A stretch of 11,306 nt of DNA from JBEEMU01 sp043778315 (GTDB taxonomy: Bacteria; Bacteroidota; Bacteroidia; Chitinophagales; Saprospiraceae). The stretch is from NCBI GenBank assembly GCA_043778315.1, contig JAYWGJ010000005.1, positions 1-11,306 on the forward strand. Direction: 5' to 3'. The notes under the pieces were generated by a model. That model did no database searches, had not been told where the DNA came from, and was given only the letters and a program-made list of their open reading frames with translations. This document shows, piece after piece, positions 1 through 7,605 of this stretch (positions are counted from its first letter, which is position 1; each line of letters starts with the position of its first letter). The translations under genes were made by a program, and so were the position numbers.

Positions 1-136
1 AAATAAGGTACTGTATTCTCACTTGTCTTTTGAGCCAAAACTGCGTTAGATTTATCGTTACGATGCTAGGCATCGCGCCTCAAATCTGCCTTGTTTTGAC
101 TCAAAATTCTGCGTGATAATATTCAGTACCTTATTT
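1..136. mobile_element. MITE-like hairpin element, copy 1
   Basis: The two ends are perfect 13-bp inverted repeats: AAATAAGGTACTG at 1-13 and its reverse complement at 124-136. Further inward, 28-41 pairs with 93-106 with one mismatch, 48-53 pairs with 82-87, and the centre is a perfect 6-bp stem (61-66 with 70-75) around a 3-base loop. The whole element therefore folds symmetrically into one long imperfect hairpin. It has no coding capacity. Its ends recur in inverted orientation at 9358-9474, which supports a repeated non-autonomous element (MITE or REP-like) rather than a simple terminator. It may extend left of the window, so no target-site duplication can be read. It lies 11 bp past the stop codon of the helicase gene and could also act as that operon's transcription terminator. 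The parent insertion-sequence family is not recognised. Confidence 0.7.
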
Positions 137-147
137 TTTTTCATTCC

Positions 148-2300
148 TTAGTTTTCTATTAGTTTAATTGTGGTTAGTAGTCTGCGAGTTTGTTCAATAT
201 CAAAATATCTATCTTTTATAAGCTCAATTTGATACCTGTTTGGTAAGTATATTCCCCATTTTGAAAAATCCAAAAGCGCGGGATTAGTCTGTAACAGAGT
301 GGAAATATGAGTGTCTATGTTTGTAATTGGTAAGGATAAAAAACGCCATTTCGATATGAATTCTTGTTTAGATACATCAAGGTCAAACGAACTACTGCTG
401 TCGTCAAGTGTATTTTTAATTCCTGCGATATTTAAAAGTAGCTGAATTGTTCTGTTTATTCGTGTCCCTGTGAATGTAAATAATTGAAGGTGTTTCTCTG
501 TTATTAGCAGCGGTCGCTCAGATTGTACGTCTTTAATATTGAAAACAGCAAAGTCTTTACGCAGTATTTCAATTGCATCGCAACTCGGTTCGTCAAGAAA
601 ATCGTATTCGGTTTTGGAATAGAGTACTTCAAGCATTTTCTCTCTTATTTTTTGATGAATAATAGCTCCACCACCATAAAACATTGGTTTTTTGCCGTCT
701 TTTGTTGGTATTACTTCTATTTTTTTTGACTTATGGTCAATGAATTTTATTTTCCAAATTTTAGCAGCAAGTAATATGTTTTCATCTTCAATAATTTGAG
801 GTGAAAAAGGGATTTGACCAATGGTGTTTCCTGCATTAACTACTTTGAAATTTTCTTCCGTTTTGAATACGCTATAAAAATCACGGCTGTTTACTACTTT
901 TTCACCTTCTACACCAATGATTACTTCGTTTTGCAATTTTTCAAGAAAATCTATCTCGATTAAATGTTTAAGAATTTCGTCAATTTCTGAGTATTCCATT
1001 GCTCTAAACGTAGCATTTTCTTGGAGTTGATTTATTAATTCTGTCAGAATTATACCCGAATGTCCTTTGGTTATAGATAATGCTTGGTGAACCAAAATAT
1101 CATAAGGTTTTTCATTTTTTTGTGGCGGCTCTATAAACCCCTCCTTGTACAAAAGCCAGCAAGCAATTGATTGAAGCAAACTGCATTCATTGGTGGCGTA
1201 CAAATATAAATTACTGCGGTCTCCTTCTTTCCGACCGCTTCTGCCAACTCTTTGAATTAATGAAGCGATACTATGCGTTGCGTCAATTTGAACCACGGCA
1301 TCAACAGCTCCTATATCAATACCGAGTTCTAAGGTAGATGTGCAGGCAATGCAAAAGTTTTGACGATTGTTATTCTTTGCAAAATATTCCACATATTCTC
1401 TCGCTTCTCTATCAACCGATGAATGATGCGAAAAATAATTTTGATGTCCTTTTACTCTGTCTGAAATCTTTCTAAGTTTTACAGCAACTTCTTCGGCACG
1501 ACCTCTACTGTTTGGGAAAATTAATACTTTATTGTTTTTAGTCTCGATATATAAATCTTTCAAAAGTTCCAAAGAGAGTTCCTCATTTTTGTTTTTGAAA
1601 TAAGGGAGTTCCTCATTTTTGTTTTTGAAATAGCGGAACAGTACATTAATTTCTTTGGCTGCTCTGTCCAATAAAACCTTTGTTTTAAATTCATCTCCAG
1701 TAAACTTTTTAGCTTCGTCGTAATCGCCAATCGTTGCTGAAAGTCCAACAATACTAAATGAATGAGCATTTATTTTTTGCAGTCTTGATAAAATTGATTT
1801 TAGTTGAACACCTCTATCCGTTCCAATAAAGGAGTGTATCTCGTCGATAACAACATACTTTAAATTACAAAATAGATGTTTTACGTTGAAAGGTTTATTT
1901 ACAAACATAGCCTCCAATGATTCGGGTGTAATAAGCACAATTCCGTTGGGCTGCTTGATTAATTTTTCTTTAAGTGTTTTGTTGGCTTCTCCGTGCCATT
2001 TGGTTACGGTTACATCAAGGTTTTTACACAGTTCTTCTATGCGATAAAATTGGTCGTTAATTAATGCAATTAGTGGTGAGATATAGAGTACTTGAACACC
2101 TACATCATTAAAATCAACTTTTGATAGTATAGGTAAAAATGCCGCTTCTGTTTTTCCAGAAGCAGTCCTTGATGCCAGAATAAAATTATCATCTGATGCT
2201 AAAATCCTAGCGATAGCAGCCGTTTGAATTGGTCGCAACTGCGCCAACCCTTGTCTCGAATAAATTTCCGTATCGGCTCTGAAAGTAAGTCATATGACAT
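148..2300 (-). CDS. sngC: Lhr-like DEAD/DEAH-box helicase SngC (Shango defence), frameshifted near N-terminus
   Basis: This is a superfamily 2 helicase, presumably an ATP-driven nucleic-acid translocase acting with the upstream ATPase. In the 699-codon open frame (2247-148) I see RPIQ (Q-motif, residues 5-8), motif I TASGKT (28-33), TPESLE (108-112), DEIH (motif II, 135-138), SAT (motif III, 170-172), a motif V region ELGIDIG (307-313) and QRVGRSGR (motif VI, 332-339), followed by about 350 C-terminal residues as in Lhr/BrxHI-type helicases. That frame has no ATG: its first possible start is TTG at 2247, already inside the helicase core. The family-like N-terminus MSYDLLSEPIRKFIRDKGW is encoded from ATG at 2300, 1 bp after the sngB stop, but in another frame, and would stop after about 33 codons. 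Adding one base near 2244 joins the two as DKGW-x-QLRPIQ. The gene is thus a one-base-deleted allele or a sequence error. Residues 205-224 hold a duplicated 10-residue unit. The closest alternative name is BrxHI-like helicase. Confidence 0.85.
1576..1635 (-). repeat. 30-bp tandem duplication inside sngC
   Basis: Two adjacent 30-bp units (1576-1605 and 1606-1635) are identical over the first 27 bases and differ at two of the last three. The length is a multiple of three, so the helicase gains ten residues and the protein reads YFKNKNEEL twice in a row. It lies between motif III and the second RecA domain, in a probable loop, so it need not destroy activity. Near identity suggests a recent slippage duplication. 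Confidence 0.9.
2242..2247 (-). other. apparent one-base deletion (frameshift) in sngC
   Basis: On the minus strand the sequence around here reads AAGGGTTGGCGCAGTTGCGA. The frame from ATG 2300 ends in the expected DKGW, while the frame downstream begins AQLRPIQTAAI. One extra base between TGG and CG (for example GGG instead of GG) would give a continuous DKGWAQLRPIQ, the usual Q-motif surroundings of such helicases. Read as given, translation from ATG 2300 meets TAG about 14 codons later. The exact missing base is inferred; the frame break itself is directly visible. Confidence 0.8.
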
Positions 2301-2301
2301 A

Positions 2302-3615
2302 TTATAGTTCTTCGATACTGTCTAAAGAGATATCCTCGGGTCTCTCGTCTGAAATTTCAAGGTCTCCAAATAGTTTATTTTTATCTACTGTTGGGTTTTG
2401 TCGAATGATATTTAAGATACTTAAAAAGTCACGAATCACTTCTCTTGGCGTTAAAAACTCTACGGCTCCTGGTTTATTAAACAACTCCTCCATAAACTGC
2501 TGAATTTCGCTATCCGCTAACGAGATCTCCGTTTTATAATTGTAATCAAATATTGCTTTTAGTTTTTTGAGTAAAACAAATATCTCATTATGGTCAAGCG
2601 GTAACAAGCGAAGCACGGGTTGTGCAAAATCTCTTATTTCCGATGTTTCAAATTTATTCGTTGTGAGCCTTGTTTTTAAAGCCTCATAGCTAAAAAGCCC
2701 TCGACGCTGATTTTCTAAAAATTCCTTAGTTCCAGCAAAATTAAAAAACAGGTTAGACACCTTTCCCTGAAAACAATCATTGTATATCGTTAGTATCTTT
2801 TCATAGTTTTTTTCTCTCATGACCGATGTTGAAATTTTGTATAAGTTAACCGCTTCATCAAGATTTACCATAAACCCACTGTAACCCATACTGACAAAGA
2901 GTTTACAGAAATTTTTGAGCATATCATAATAATTAAGGTCATTTATAACCTCTCTAACGCCCAAGTCTTGCCGTGCTTCGGTTTTAGTCTTGTATTCTCC
3001 TTTTAGCCATTTTAGAGCGTTGCGTCTCAACTGTTCATCTTCTTTGATGTAGCCTTCATAATATTTCATTACAACCGTTCCGAAATCGAAACCGCCCACA
3101 TCGGTGATTTCATTAATGGTTTTCATAATGTTGTGTTGAATTAGGTTCAGGTACTGCTCTTTACGAATATCGGTCAAAGAAATTTTATTTTCTTCGGCAG
3201 TTTTTACTATGATTTGCTCAATCCATTTTTCCAATAAGGTGGGCAATGCGCCGCCTTCGGGCTTTGTTTGAATAGAAACATTATCCATAATAGCAGAATA
3301 GAGGGCAACTCCCTTTCCGTCGTTGGAGTACAAACGATTGTCGGGTGTAAAGTCTGCATTAGCTACTACAAATTTCTGTTTTAAAGCAACCATATTGAGT
3401 AAATGAAGCATAAATGATTTGCCCGAGCCAAAATCGCCAATCCAGAATTTAACCATACTATGTCCGTTTTTCACATCTTCTAAGGCAGCTACCACTGCAT
3501 TAATTTCTGCGGAACGCCCAACCGTAATATGTTGCACACCAATTTTTGGAACTACGCCACCAATTAAAGAATTAATAATCGCGGTAGCTTCTTTAGGTTT
3601 AATATTATTTATCAT
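2302..3615 (-). CDS. sngB: BREX-type P-loop ATPase (DUF2791/BrxD-like), SngB
   Basis: This 437-residue ATP-binding protein has the DUF2791 / BREX ATP-binding domain look. Residues 32-48 (VGRSAEINAV...) lead into a Walker A motif GDFGSGKS at 60-67. Walker B is GFMVNLDE at 247-254, with D253 and E254 as the expected Mg-binding and catalytic acids, and FNFAGTKEFL at 291-300 looks like the sensor-1 strand. The role inferred from BREX and Shango relatives is an AAA-like ATPase that works with the helicase on nucleic acid; its substrate is not evident. Its ATG (3615-3613) overlaps the TGA of the upstream TerB gene as ATGA, and the helicase ATG follows its TAA after 1 bp, so the three genes are almost certainly translated from one transcript with coupling. 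Length and motifs look intact. BrxD is the main alternative name, but no other BREX genes are present in the window. Confidence 0.85.
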   Translation of the reverse strand: MINNIKPKEATAIINSLIGGVVPKIGVQHITVGRSAEINAVVAALEDVKNGHSMVKFWIGDFGSGKSFMLHLLNMVALKQKFVVANADFTPDNRLYSNDGKGVALYSAIMDNVSIQTKPEGGALPTLLEKWIEQIIVKTAEENKISLTDIRKEQYLNLIQHNIMKTINEITDVGGFDFGTVVMKYYEGYIKEDEQLRRNALKWLKGEYKTKTEARQDLGVREVINDLNYYDMLKNFCKLFVSMGYSGFMVNLDEAVNLYKISTSVMREKNYEKILTIYNDCFQGKVSNLFFNFAGTKEFLENQRRGLFSYEALKTRLTTNKFETSEIRDFAQPVLRLLPLDHNEIFVLLKKLKAIFDYNYKTEISLADSEIQQFMEELFNKPGAVEFLTPREVIRDFLSILNIIRQNPTVDKNKLFGDLEISDERPEDISLDSIEEL

Positions 3616-5573
3616 TTTGTGACAATGCTTTGAAAATAGTTTGTGTTAATGGTGTAATAGTCTTCTTCTTCCTCCTCAATCAATACGTCATCTAAAAACG
3701 CATAGCAGGTTTCATTGATGCTTTCAATTAATTGGTTTTTAAAAATACCTTTTGATTTTGCAAACTGCTCAACCTCACTTTGAAGGATGGAGAAGTTACT
3801 TTTCGCGAAAAGTTCTAATGCAGAAAGGTGTATTGGCGTAAAAGTTATATCACTAATAAATACGGAATTGCTTACGCCATCTCCTTTTTGAGTTATTGGT
3901 ATTTGAGTTATTGGTATCTGTACTTCCTCGTTGTTTAGCTCTTGTGATGGTATGGCATTGTTTTCGTCTTCAAAGTCATCTTTTAAATACTCATTAAGCA
4001 GTTCAACTGTGCCAGAGTGCTGTTGCTGTACTTCTTTGATAGAAGCGGTATCGAGTTGAATTTTTTTGCGTTTAATCTCACAAATTTGGGCAACGCTTTT
4101 TAATGCTTTGTCTAAATTTTTGTTTTTGATTAATTCGCTGACAATCACTTCAAAGTCATGTAGCTGCTCCTTAGTTTTGAAGAAACTTTTTTGAATGGTT
4201 TTTGTGAGCTGTTTATTGGCAAAAGTTGCCGATTTTAAGTCGTGAAATAGATAGTGCATATATAGCGTAAGGGCAGTCTCTTTATCATAGTGCGCAATAA
4301 ATTTCGATGCCTCAAAAAATATATTTTCAATGGAGGTGTTGTTATTGTTGAGTTTTCCAAGAGCGATAATAGAATCCATGAATTCCTTGGGTTTGTCCTT
4401 GTAATTGGTTGTTAATTCCTCAAACTTGATTTTCCAACGTTGTGGATTTTGCACATACAGTTCAATATCGGTAGCCTCATCTGGCGGGGTAATATTGGCA
4501 ATAAAAACAGGCAATAAATCCAAGATTTTGGCAATTATTTTTGTTTCAAACGCTGCTTTAACCTCTGGTATTGTATAGATAATGTCTGTACTTATCTTAC
4601 GCTTATGCCCGCAATACTCTCGTACCGCATTTTCGCAATGTTTAAGAATAAGCGCGTAAAATTCATTGGTTGTTGTTTCAATGCAATAGTTGTAGTTCTG
4701 ACTGCCTTTTTTGTATTTAAAATGCTTTTTTGCAATTATATCTGCAACAGACGAAAACTGAACCTCAATGGAGGTTCCTTCCGTAAGGTACTTCGTTTCC
4801 AACGCATTAATAACAGAAATATAGAGTTTTAGCATTTCAACCCAACAAAACTCGACACTGCAAAAGTTATTACTCGGCTGCCAAATCTTGTTTAGGAGTT
4901 TAACCTCCTCCTCGTTTAGCTTTAGTTTGGTTTTATATTTAGTGCCAATTTTCCAATAATCATAATCTGTATCGTTCTTTGGATAACTGTATTTTTCCTC
5001 CGCTCTAAGTCTGGTAGCACCATCTTCATCACCGATGAACTCCATTTTTTGAATTAGAAATGAAACTCCATATGATTTTGTTTTAGGATAGTATTGCCCT
5101 AAAATTTTAAACCACGTTTCAAGTTTCAAGAGGTCTTTTTGATTGTCAAACTCATTCAAGAAATCGAATAATAAAATGAAAGCATAATTTGTATTTCCGA
5201 CCAAATCAAAATATTCACCATTTAGAAAACTCTTTTTAAAAAAGCTATAAAACCTCTTTTGTTCAGACGAAGCACTATTAATTTCAGCGTATGAACGGAT
5301 ATAATCGTGTGACCAATAGGGAATACCGCCATTATATTTTTTCAAATTAGTATTTGAATTTATGCTGCTGTATTGCCCAGTAACATCAATAATTGAATCA
5401 TCGTTATACTTTGTTGGGGAGTTTGATGTTGTCATAGTTACCTTAATATTCTCTATAAGACTTTGCACGACTTCATCACGAATTTTTTTTTGTGATTTTT
5501 GTCTGTTAGTGGCGTTCGTATAACTCGAATAGATTATAAAAACTAATGCTCCAATTATGATTATCGCTATCAT
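3612..5573 (-). CDS. sngA: membrane-anchored TerB-N/TerB-C protein, SngA
   Basis: The 653-residue protein starts with a hydrophobic segment, residues 1-17 (MIAIIIIGALVFIIYSS), directly followed by a basic stretch (RQKSQKK). This fits an N-terminal membrane anchor with a cytoplasmic body rather than a cleaved signal. Residues of about 84-300 match my recollection of the TerB-N domain: PYWSHDYIRSY at 85-95, then EQKRFYSFF and GEYFDLVGNTNYAFILLFD (119-137). The last 70 or so residues resemble TerB-C: LSALELFAKSNFSILQSEVE, then LIESINETCYAFLDDVLIE and an acidic run before the C-terminus. TerB-family domains are linked to tellurite resistance, stress and phage defence, and in Shango the TerB protein accompanies an ATPase and a helicase, as here. 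A 15-bp tandem duplication gives QIPITQIPITQ in the acidic linker. The start is the ATG at 5573; no Shine-Dalgarno is visible, as is common in Bacteroidota. Confidence 0.8.
   Translation of the reverse strand: MIAIIIIGALVFIIYSSYTNATNRQKSQKKIRDEVVQSLIENIKVTMTTSNSPTKYNDDSIIDVTGQYSSINSNTNLKKYNGGIPYWSHDYIRSYAEINSASSEQKRFYSFFKKSFLNGEYFDLVGNTNYAFILLFDFLNEFDNQKDLLKLETWFKILGQYYPKTKSYGVSFLIQKMEFIGDEDGATRLRAEEKYSYPKNDTDYDYWKIGTKYKTKLKLNEEEVKLLNKIWQPSNNFCSVEFCWVEMLKLYISVINALETKYLTEGTSIEVQFSSVADIIAKKHFKYKKGSQNYNYCIETTTNEFYALILKHCENAVREYCGHKRKISTDIIYTIPEVKAAFETKIIAKILDLLPVFIANITPPDEATDIELYVQNPQRWKIKFEELTTNYKDKPKEFMDSIIALGKLNNNNTSIENIFFEASKFIAHYDKETALTLYMHYLFHDLKSATFANKQLTKTIQKSFFKTKEQLHDFEVIVSELIKNKNLDKALKSVAQICEIKRKKIQLDTASIKEVQQQHSGTVELLNEYLKDDFEDENNAIPSQELNNEEVQIPITQIPITQKGDGVSNSVFISDITFTPIHLSALELFAKSNFSILQSEVEQFAKSKGIFKNQLIESINETCYAFLDDVLIEEEEEDYYTINTNYFQSIVTK
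3890..3919 (-). repeat. 15-bp tandem duplication inside sngA
   Basis: Units 3890-3904 and 3905-3919 match at 14 of 15 bases, and the copy is in frame. It yields a repeated QIPIT pentapeptide in the low-complexity acidic linker before TerB-C. It is the second short in-frame duplication in this operon. Confidence 0.85.
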
Positions 5574-5689
5574 TAGGGTTAAATATTTTGGTTGTTAGGA
5601 ATACTAAAAATTATATTTATTACATCAATTAATGCACCACAATGACGACCAACCATTTTAATACTGGTAATATAAGCCTACCACCAGCC

Positions 5690-5712
5690 TATCGCACCGC
5701 CGTTTTGCGATA
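5690..5712 (-). terminator. stem-loop just after the nuclease-like gene
   Basis: TATCGCA (5690-5696) and TGCGATA (5706-5712) form a perfect 7-bp stem with a 9-base loop, starting 2 bp past the TAA at 5715-5717. No U-run follows on the minus strand, so it is at best a weak or factor-dependent terminator, or an mRNA-stabilising hairpin separating this gene from sngA. The rest of the 141-bp gap (5574-5714) is AT-rich and shows no convincing TAnnTTTG box. Confidence 0.35.
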
Positions 5713-5714
5713 AG

Positions 5715-6323
5715 TTACGCCATTTTATATTGGTCGGTGATATTTTGCAACACACCCAGGAGCTTGGGTAGGTCATTTAAAAAATAGCGGTCTTTATCTA
5801 TAAAAATCACGTCATTTTCTAGTTTTAAAAATATCCAATGGTAGGCATTCGTGACCGCGCCGTAAATAGTTTCTATATTTTCGTTGGCTTGACGGTTAAA
5901 TAATCGAGCGGCATACATTTCGGCAGCGCACTGTGCAAAACCTTCATCGGGCGTTTTGTTTTTGCTTTCCATGAGGCAAAATATGGGAGCAGTTACCTCT
6001 ACAATAACGGGGCGCGCACTCAGTATATAGTCAGGGTTGCCTTGCAAATCGGCATCGCCATCTATGTTTAGGCTAAAACCCGAAAAAACAGCAATTGACG
6101 GATTGTGGCGTTTCAGCTCTTTCAATATAGGGCTGATAAGCCACTCCGATTTTGCTTTTTCGGTCGACGTAGGCATACTTGTTGCCTCTTGCAAATCTTG
6201 CAAAAGGCGTTCGCTTGGCCCAAAATCAAGAACTTCGTGACCAAACAAACTGCTACCATCTTGGATAGTAAGCGAATATTGTTGGCAAAACTTAACGACC
6301 GACGTAAATTTACTATATGCCAT
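5715..6323 (-). CDS. PD-(D/E)XK nuclease-like protein of unknown function
   Basis: I do not recognise a named family for this 202-residue protein. Its layout suggests the PD-(D/E)XK nuclease fold: an acidic helix residue E60 (SEWLISPIL), then GNPDYIL with D98, then a hydrophobic strand ending in ESK (E119 and K121), and a following helix (GFAQCAAEMYAARLF) of the type that packs on the core. A C-terminal strand pair, AYHWIFLKLENDVIFID, completes a plausible small alpha/beta domain. Similar small proteins are often annotated as hypothetical, and not all cut DNA. It sits immediately upstream of the Shango-like operon on the same strand, 141 bp away and separated by a hairpin, so it may be an accessory or an unrelated neighbour. 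The ATG at 6323 is the first in frame; a degenerate -7 box lies about 40 bp upstream. Confidence 0.7.
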   Translation of the reverse strand: MAYSKFTSVVKFCQQYSLTIQDGSSLFGHEVLDFGPSERLLQDLQEATSMPTSTEKAKSEWLISPILKELKRHNPSIAVFSGFSLNIDGDADLQGNPDYILSARPVIVEVTAPIFCLMESKNKTPDEGFAQCAAEMYAARLFNRQANENIETIYGAVTNAYHWIFLKLENDVIFIDKDRYFLNDLPKLLGVLQNITDQYKMA

Positions 6324-6362
6324 AAGTTATTCCTAAGATTATTTTTTCATAAAATCACATTA

Positions 6363-6370
6363 TAAAGATA
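6363..6370 (-). promoter_or_regulatory. possible Bacteroidota -7 box
   Basis: The minus strand reads TATCTTTA here, one base from the TAnnTTTG consensus of Bacteroidota sigma factor promoters, 39 bp upstream of the start codon of the nuclease-like gene. No clear TTG -33 element stands about 20 bp further upstream, so this is tentative. Confidence 0.3.
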
Positions 6371-6401
6371 CAAAATTTTCTATAAGTACTACTCTTTTTC
6401 T

Positions 6402-7562
6402 CTAAAAACTCAGCCCGAGCGCAATCATTAATTGGTTCACCGTGAACGCCGAATTAACCTCTTCGGTGTAGGTATGTGCCGTAAATATACTGCTGTCTTC
6501 CACGTTCAAGCGGTATTTAGCATTCGTTTGTCCTGTAAGGTATTTTGCAGTAAGCGTAAGCGGGTAGTATTTTATGGTAGCCGAGAATGCCTGAAATAAG
6601 GTCATATTGCTTTGCGTTTGCGTCATGCCTGCCTTATAAAAGCCGCTAATATTGTCAAAAGTTTTGTTATGCTCGCTGCTGTAGCCGCCGAGCATGACCT
6701 CAGGCGCGAGTTGATACGCCACGCGCAGCGTAGCTCCTTTCGCAAAACGAAACCCAATAGCAGGTCCTATATGTGTACCCAAAAGCGATATTGGCAGGGT
6801 TTTGACGGGAACAGCTTTGCCGCTCGGGTCGTTATATACAAACGAGCCGCCCTGCGAAAACGTGCTGACATGAAAGATTGTCCAGTCAAAGCCCAAGCGT
6901 ACAGGCGAATCATCGCTGATTTTAAACAGCGTAGCGGTGCCTACCTCTAACGAGCCGCCCGCACCGATGCTAAACGCATCTTCGTTACACCACTTCTGAA
7001 AGGGTGTTCGCGACGCTGTTTTCACCTCGCCGTGCGACGGCACGCCTAAGCCGCCACGAAGATACACGCCCCAAGTGAATCCGCCCCATTGCTTGAGCGG
7101 TTGGTCGTCCGCGTCACGCTTCACATTGCGGATTGCCCTTGCGCTATCCTCCGCTATGCGCTGTATCGCCTCGCGGTCTGCTGTCACTTTATCGTCCGCT
7201 TTACGGCGTATTTTCTCTTTCGTCTCGGCTATTAGCCGCACCATTTCGGGGTACTTTTCAGTATCGACTTTGGCAATATCAGGTATTGCAAAATAGGCAT
7301 CTAAGGCGGCACGCACGTCTTCATAACGTCCCAAATAAGACAAACTTTTTGCTTTCAGGTATTGCAAACGCGGCGTAGTAGCTCCCAGCAAGCGCACCGC
7401 ATCGTCTATATGAACGATAGCTAAGGTATAATTAGAGTTCCCATACGCTCTTTCGGCTGCCAATAAGTCGGACTTTGCCTCCACTTCGCTCGGTATTTGA
7501 GCAAAAAGGCTCATTATCGGACAAAATATGAGTATTATTAAATAAATGAATAGCTTTTTCAT
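6402..7562 (-). CDS. outer-membrane protein with TPR-like N-domain and C-terminal beta-barrel, function unknown
   Basis: The 386-residue product begins with a clear Sec signal peptide (MKKLFIYLIILIFCPIMSLFAQ), with likely cleavage near residue 21. Residues of about 25-115 form helical hairpins resembling tetratricopeptide repeats (AERAYGNSNYTLAIVHIDDA, then LKAKSLSYLGRYEDVRAALD). A charged, probably coiled-coil helix follows at about 110-150 (KEKIRRKADDKVTADREAIQ). From about 158 onward the sequence alternates hydrophobic and polar residues with many glycines and aromatics and ends in a terminal phenylalanine (MIALGLSF), as in outer-membrane barrels. I infer a periplasm-facing helical domain fused to a barrel of perhaps eight or more strands. 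The start is 43 bp after the E2 acyltransferase stop, so the two may share a transcript, though no functional link is evident. I do not recognise a named family. Confidence 0.75.
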   Translation of the reverse strand: MKKLFIYLIILIFCPIMSLFAQIPSEVEAKSDLLAAERAYGNSNYTLAIVHIDDAVRLLGATTPRLQYLKAKSLSYLGRYEDVRAALDAYFAIPDIAKVDTEKYPEMVRLIAETKEKIRRKADDKVTADREAIQRIAEDSARAIRNVKRDADDQPLKQWGGFTWGVYLRGGLGVPSHGEVKTASRTPFQKWCNEDAFSIGAGGSLEVGTATLFKISDDSPVRLGFDWTIFHVSTFSQGGSFVYNDPSGKAVPVKTLPISLLGTHIGPAIGFRFAKGATLRVAYQLAPEVMLGGYSSEHNKTFDNISGFYKAGMTQTQSNMTLFQAFSATIKYYPLTLTAKYLTGQTNAKYRLNVEDSSIFTAHTYTEEVNSAFTVNQLMIALGLSF

Positions 7563-7605
7563 AATAATAATTGTTTCTTTATAAAAAAAATCAAAATAAT
7601 CCTAT

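Noticed and set aside
1576..1635. CRISPR-like repeat
   Set aside because: The two copies abut with no spacers and are in frame inside a coding gene; no CRISPR array or cas gene is visible in the window.
148..2247. Taking TTG at 2247 as the true helicase start
   Set aside because: It would begin inside the Q-motif region, and the expected N-terminal sequence is present just upstream in another frame from ATG 2300, adjacent to the sngB stop. A frameshift explains this better.
1..5573. A full BREX locus
   Set aside because: Only BrxD-like and BrxHI-like relatives are present. No PglZ, PglX methyltransferase, BrxC/PglY or BrxL is in the window, and the TerB partner fits Shango better.
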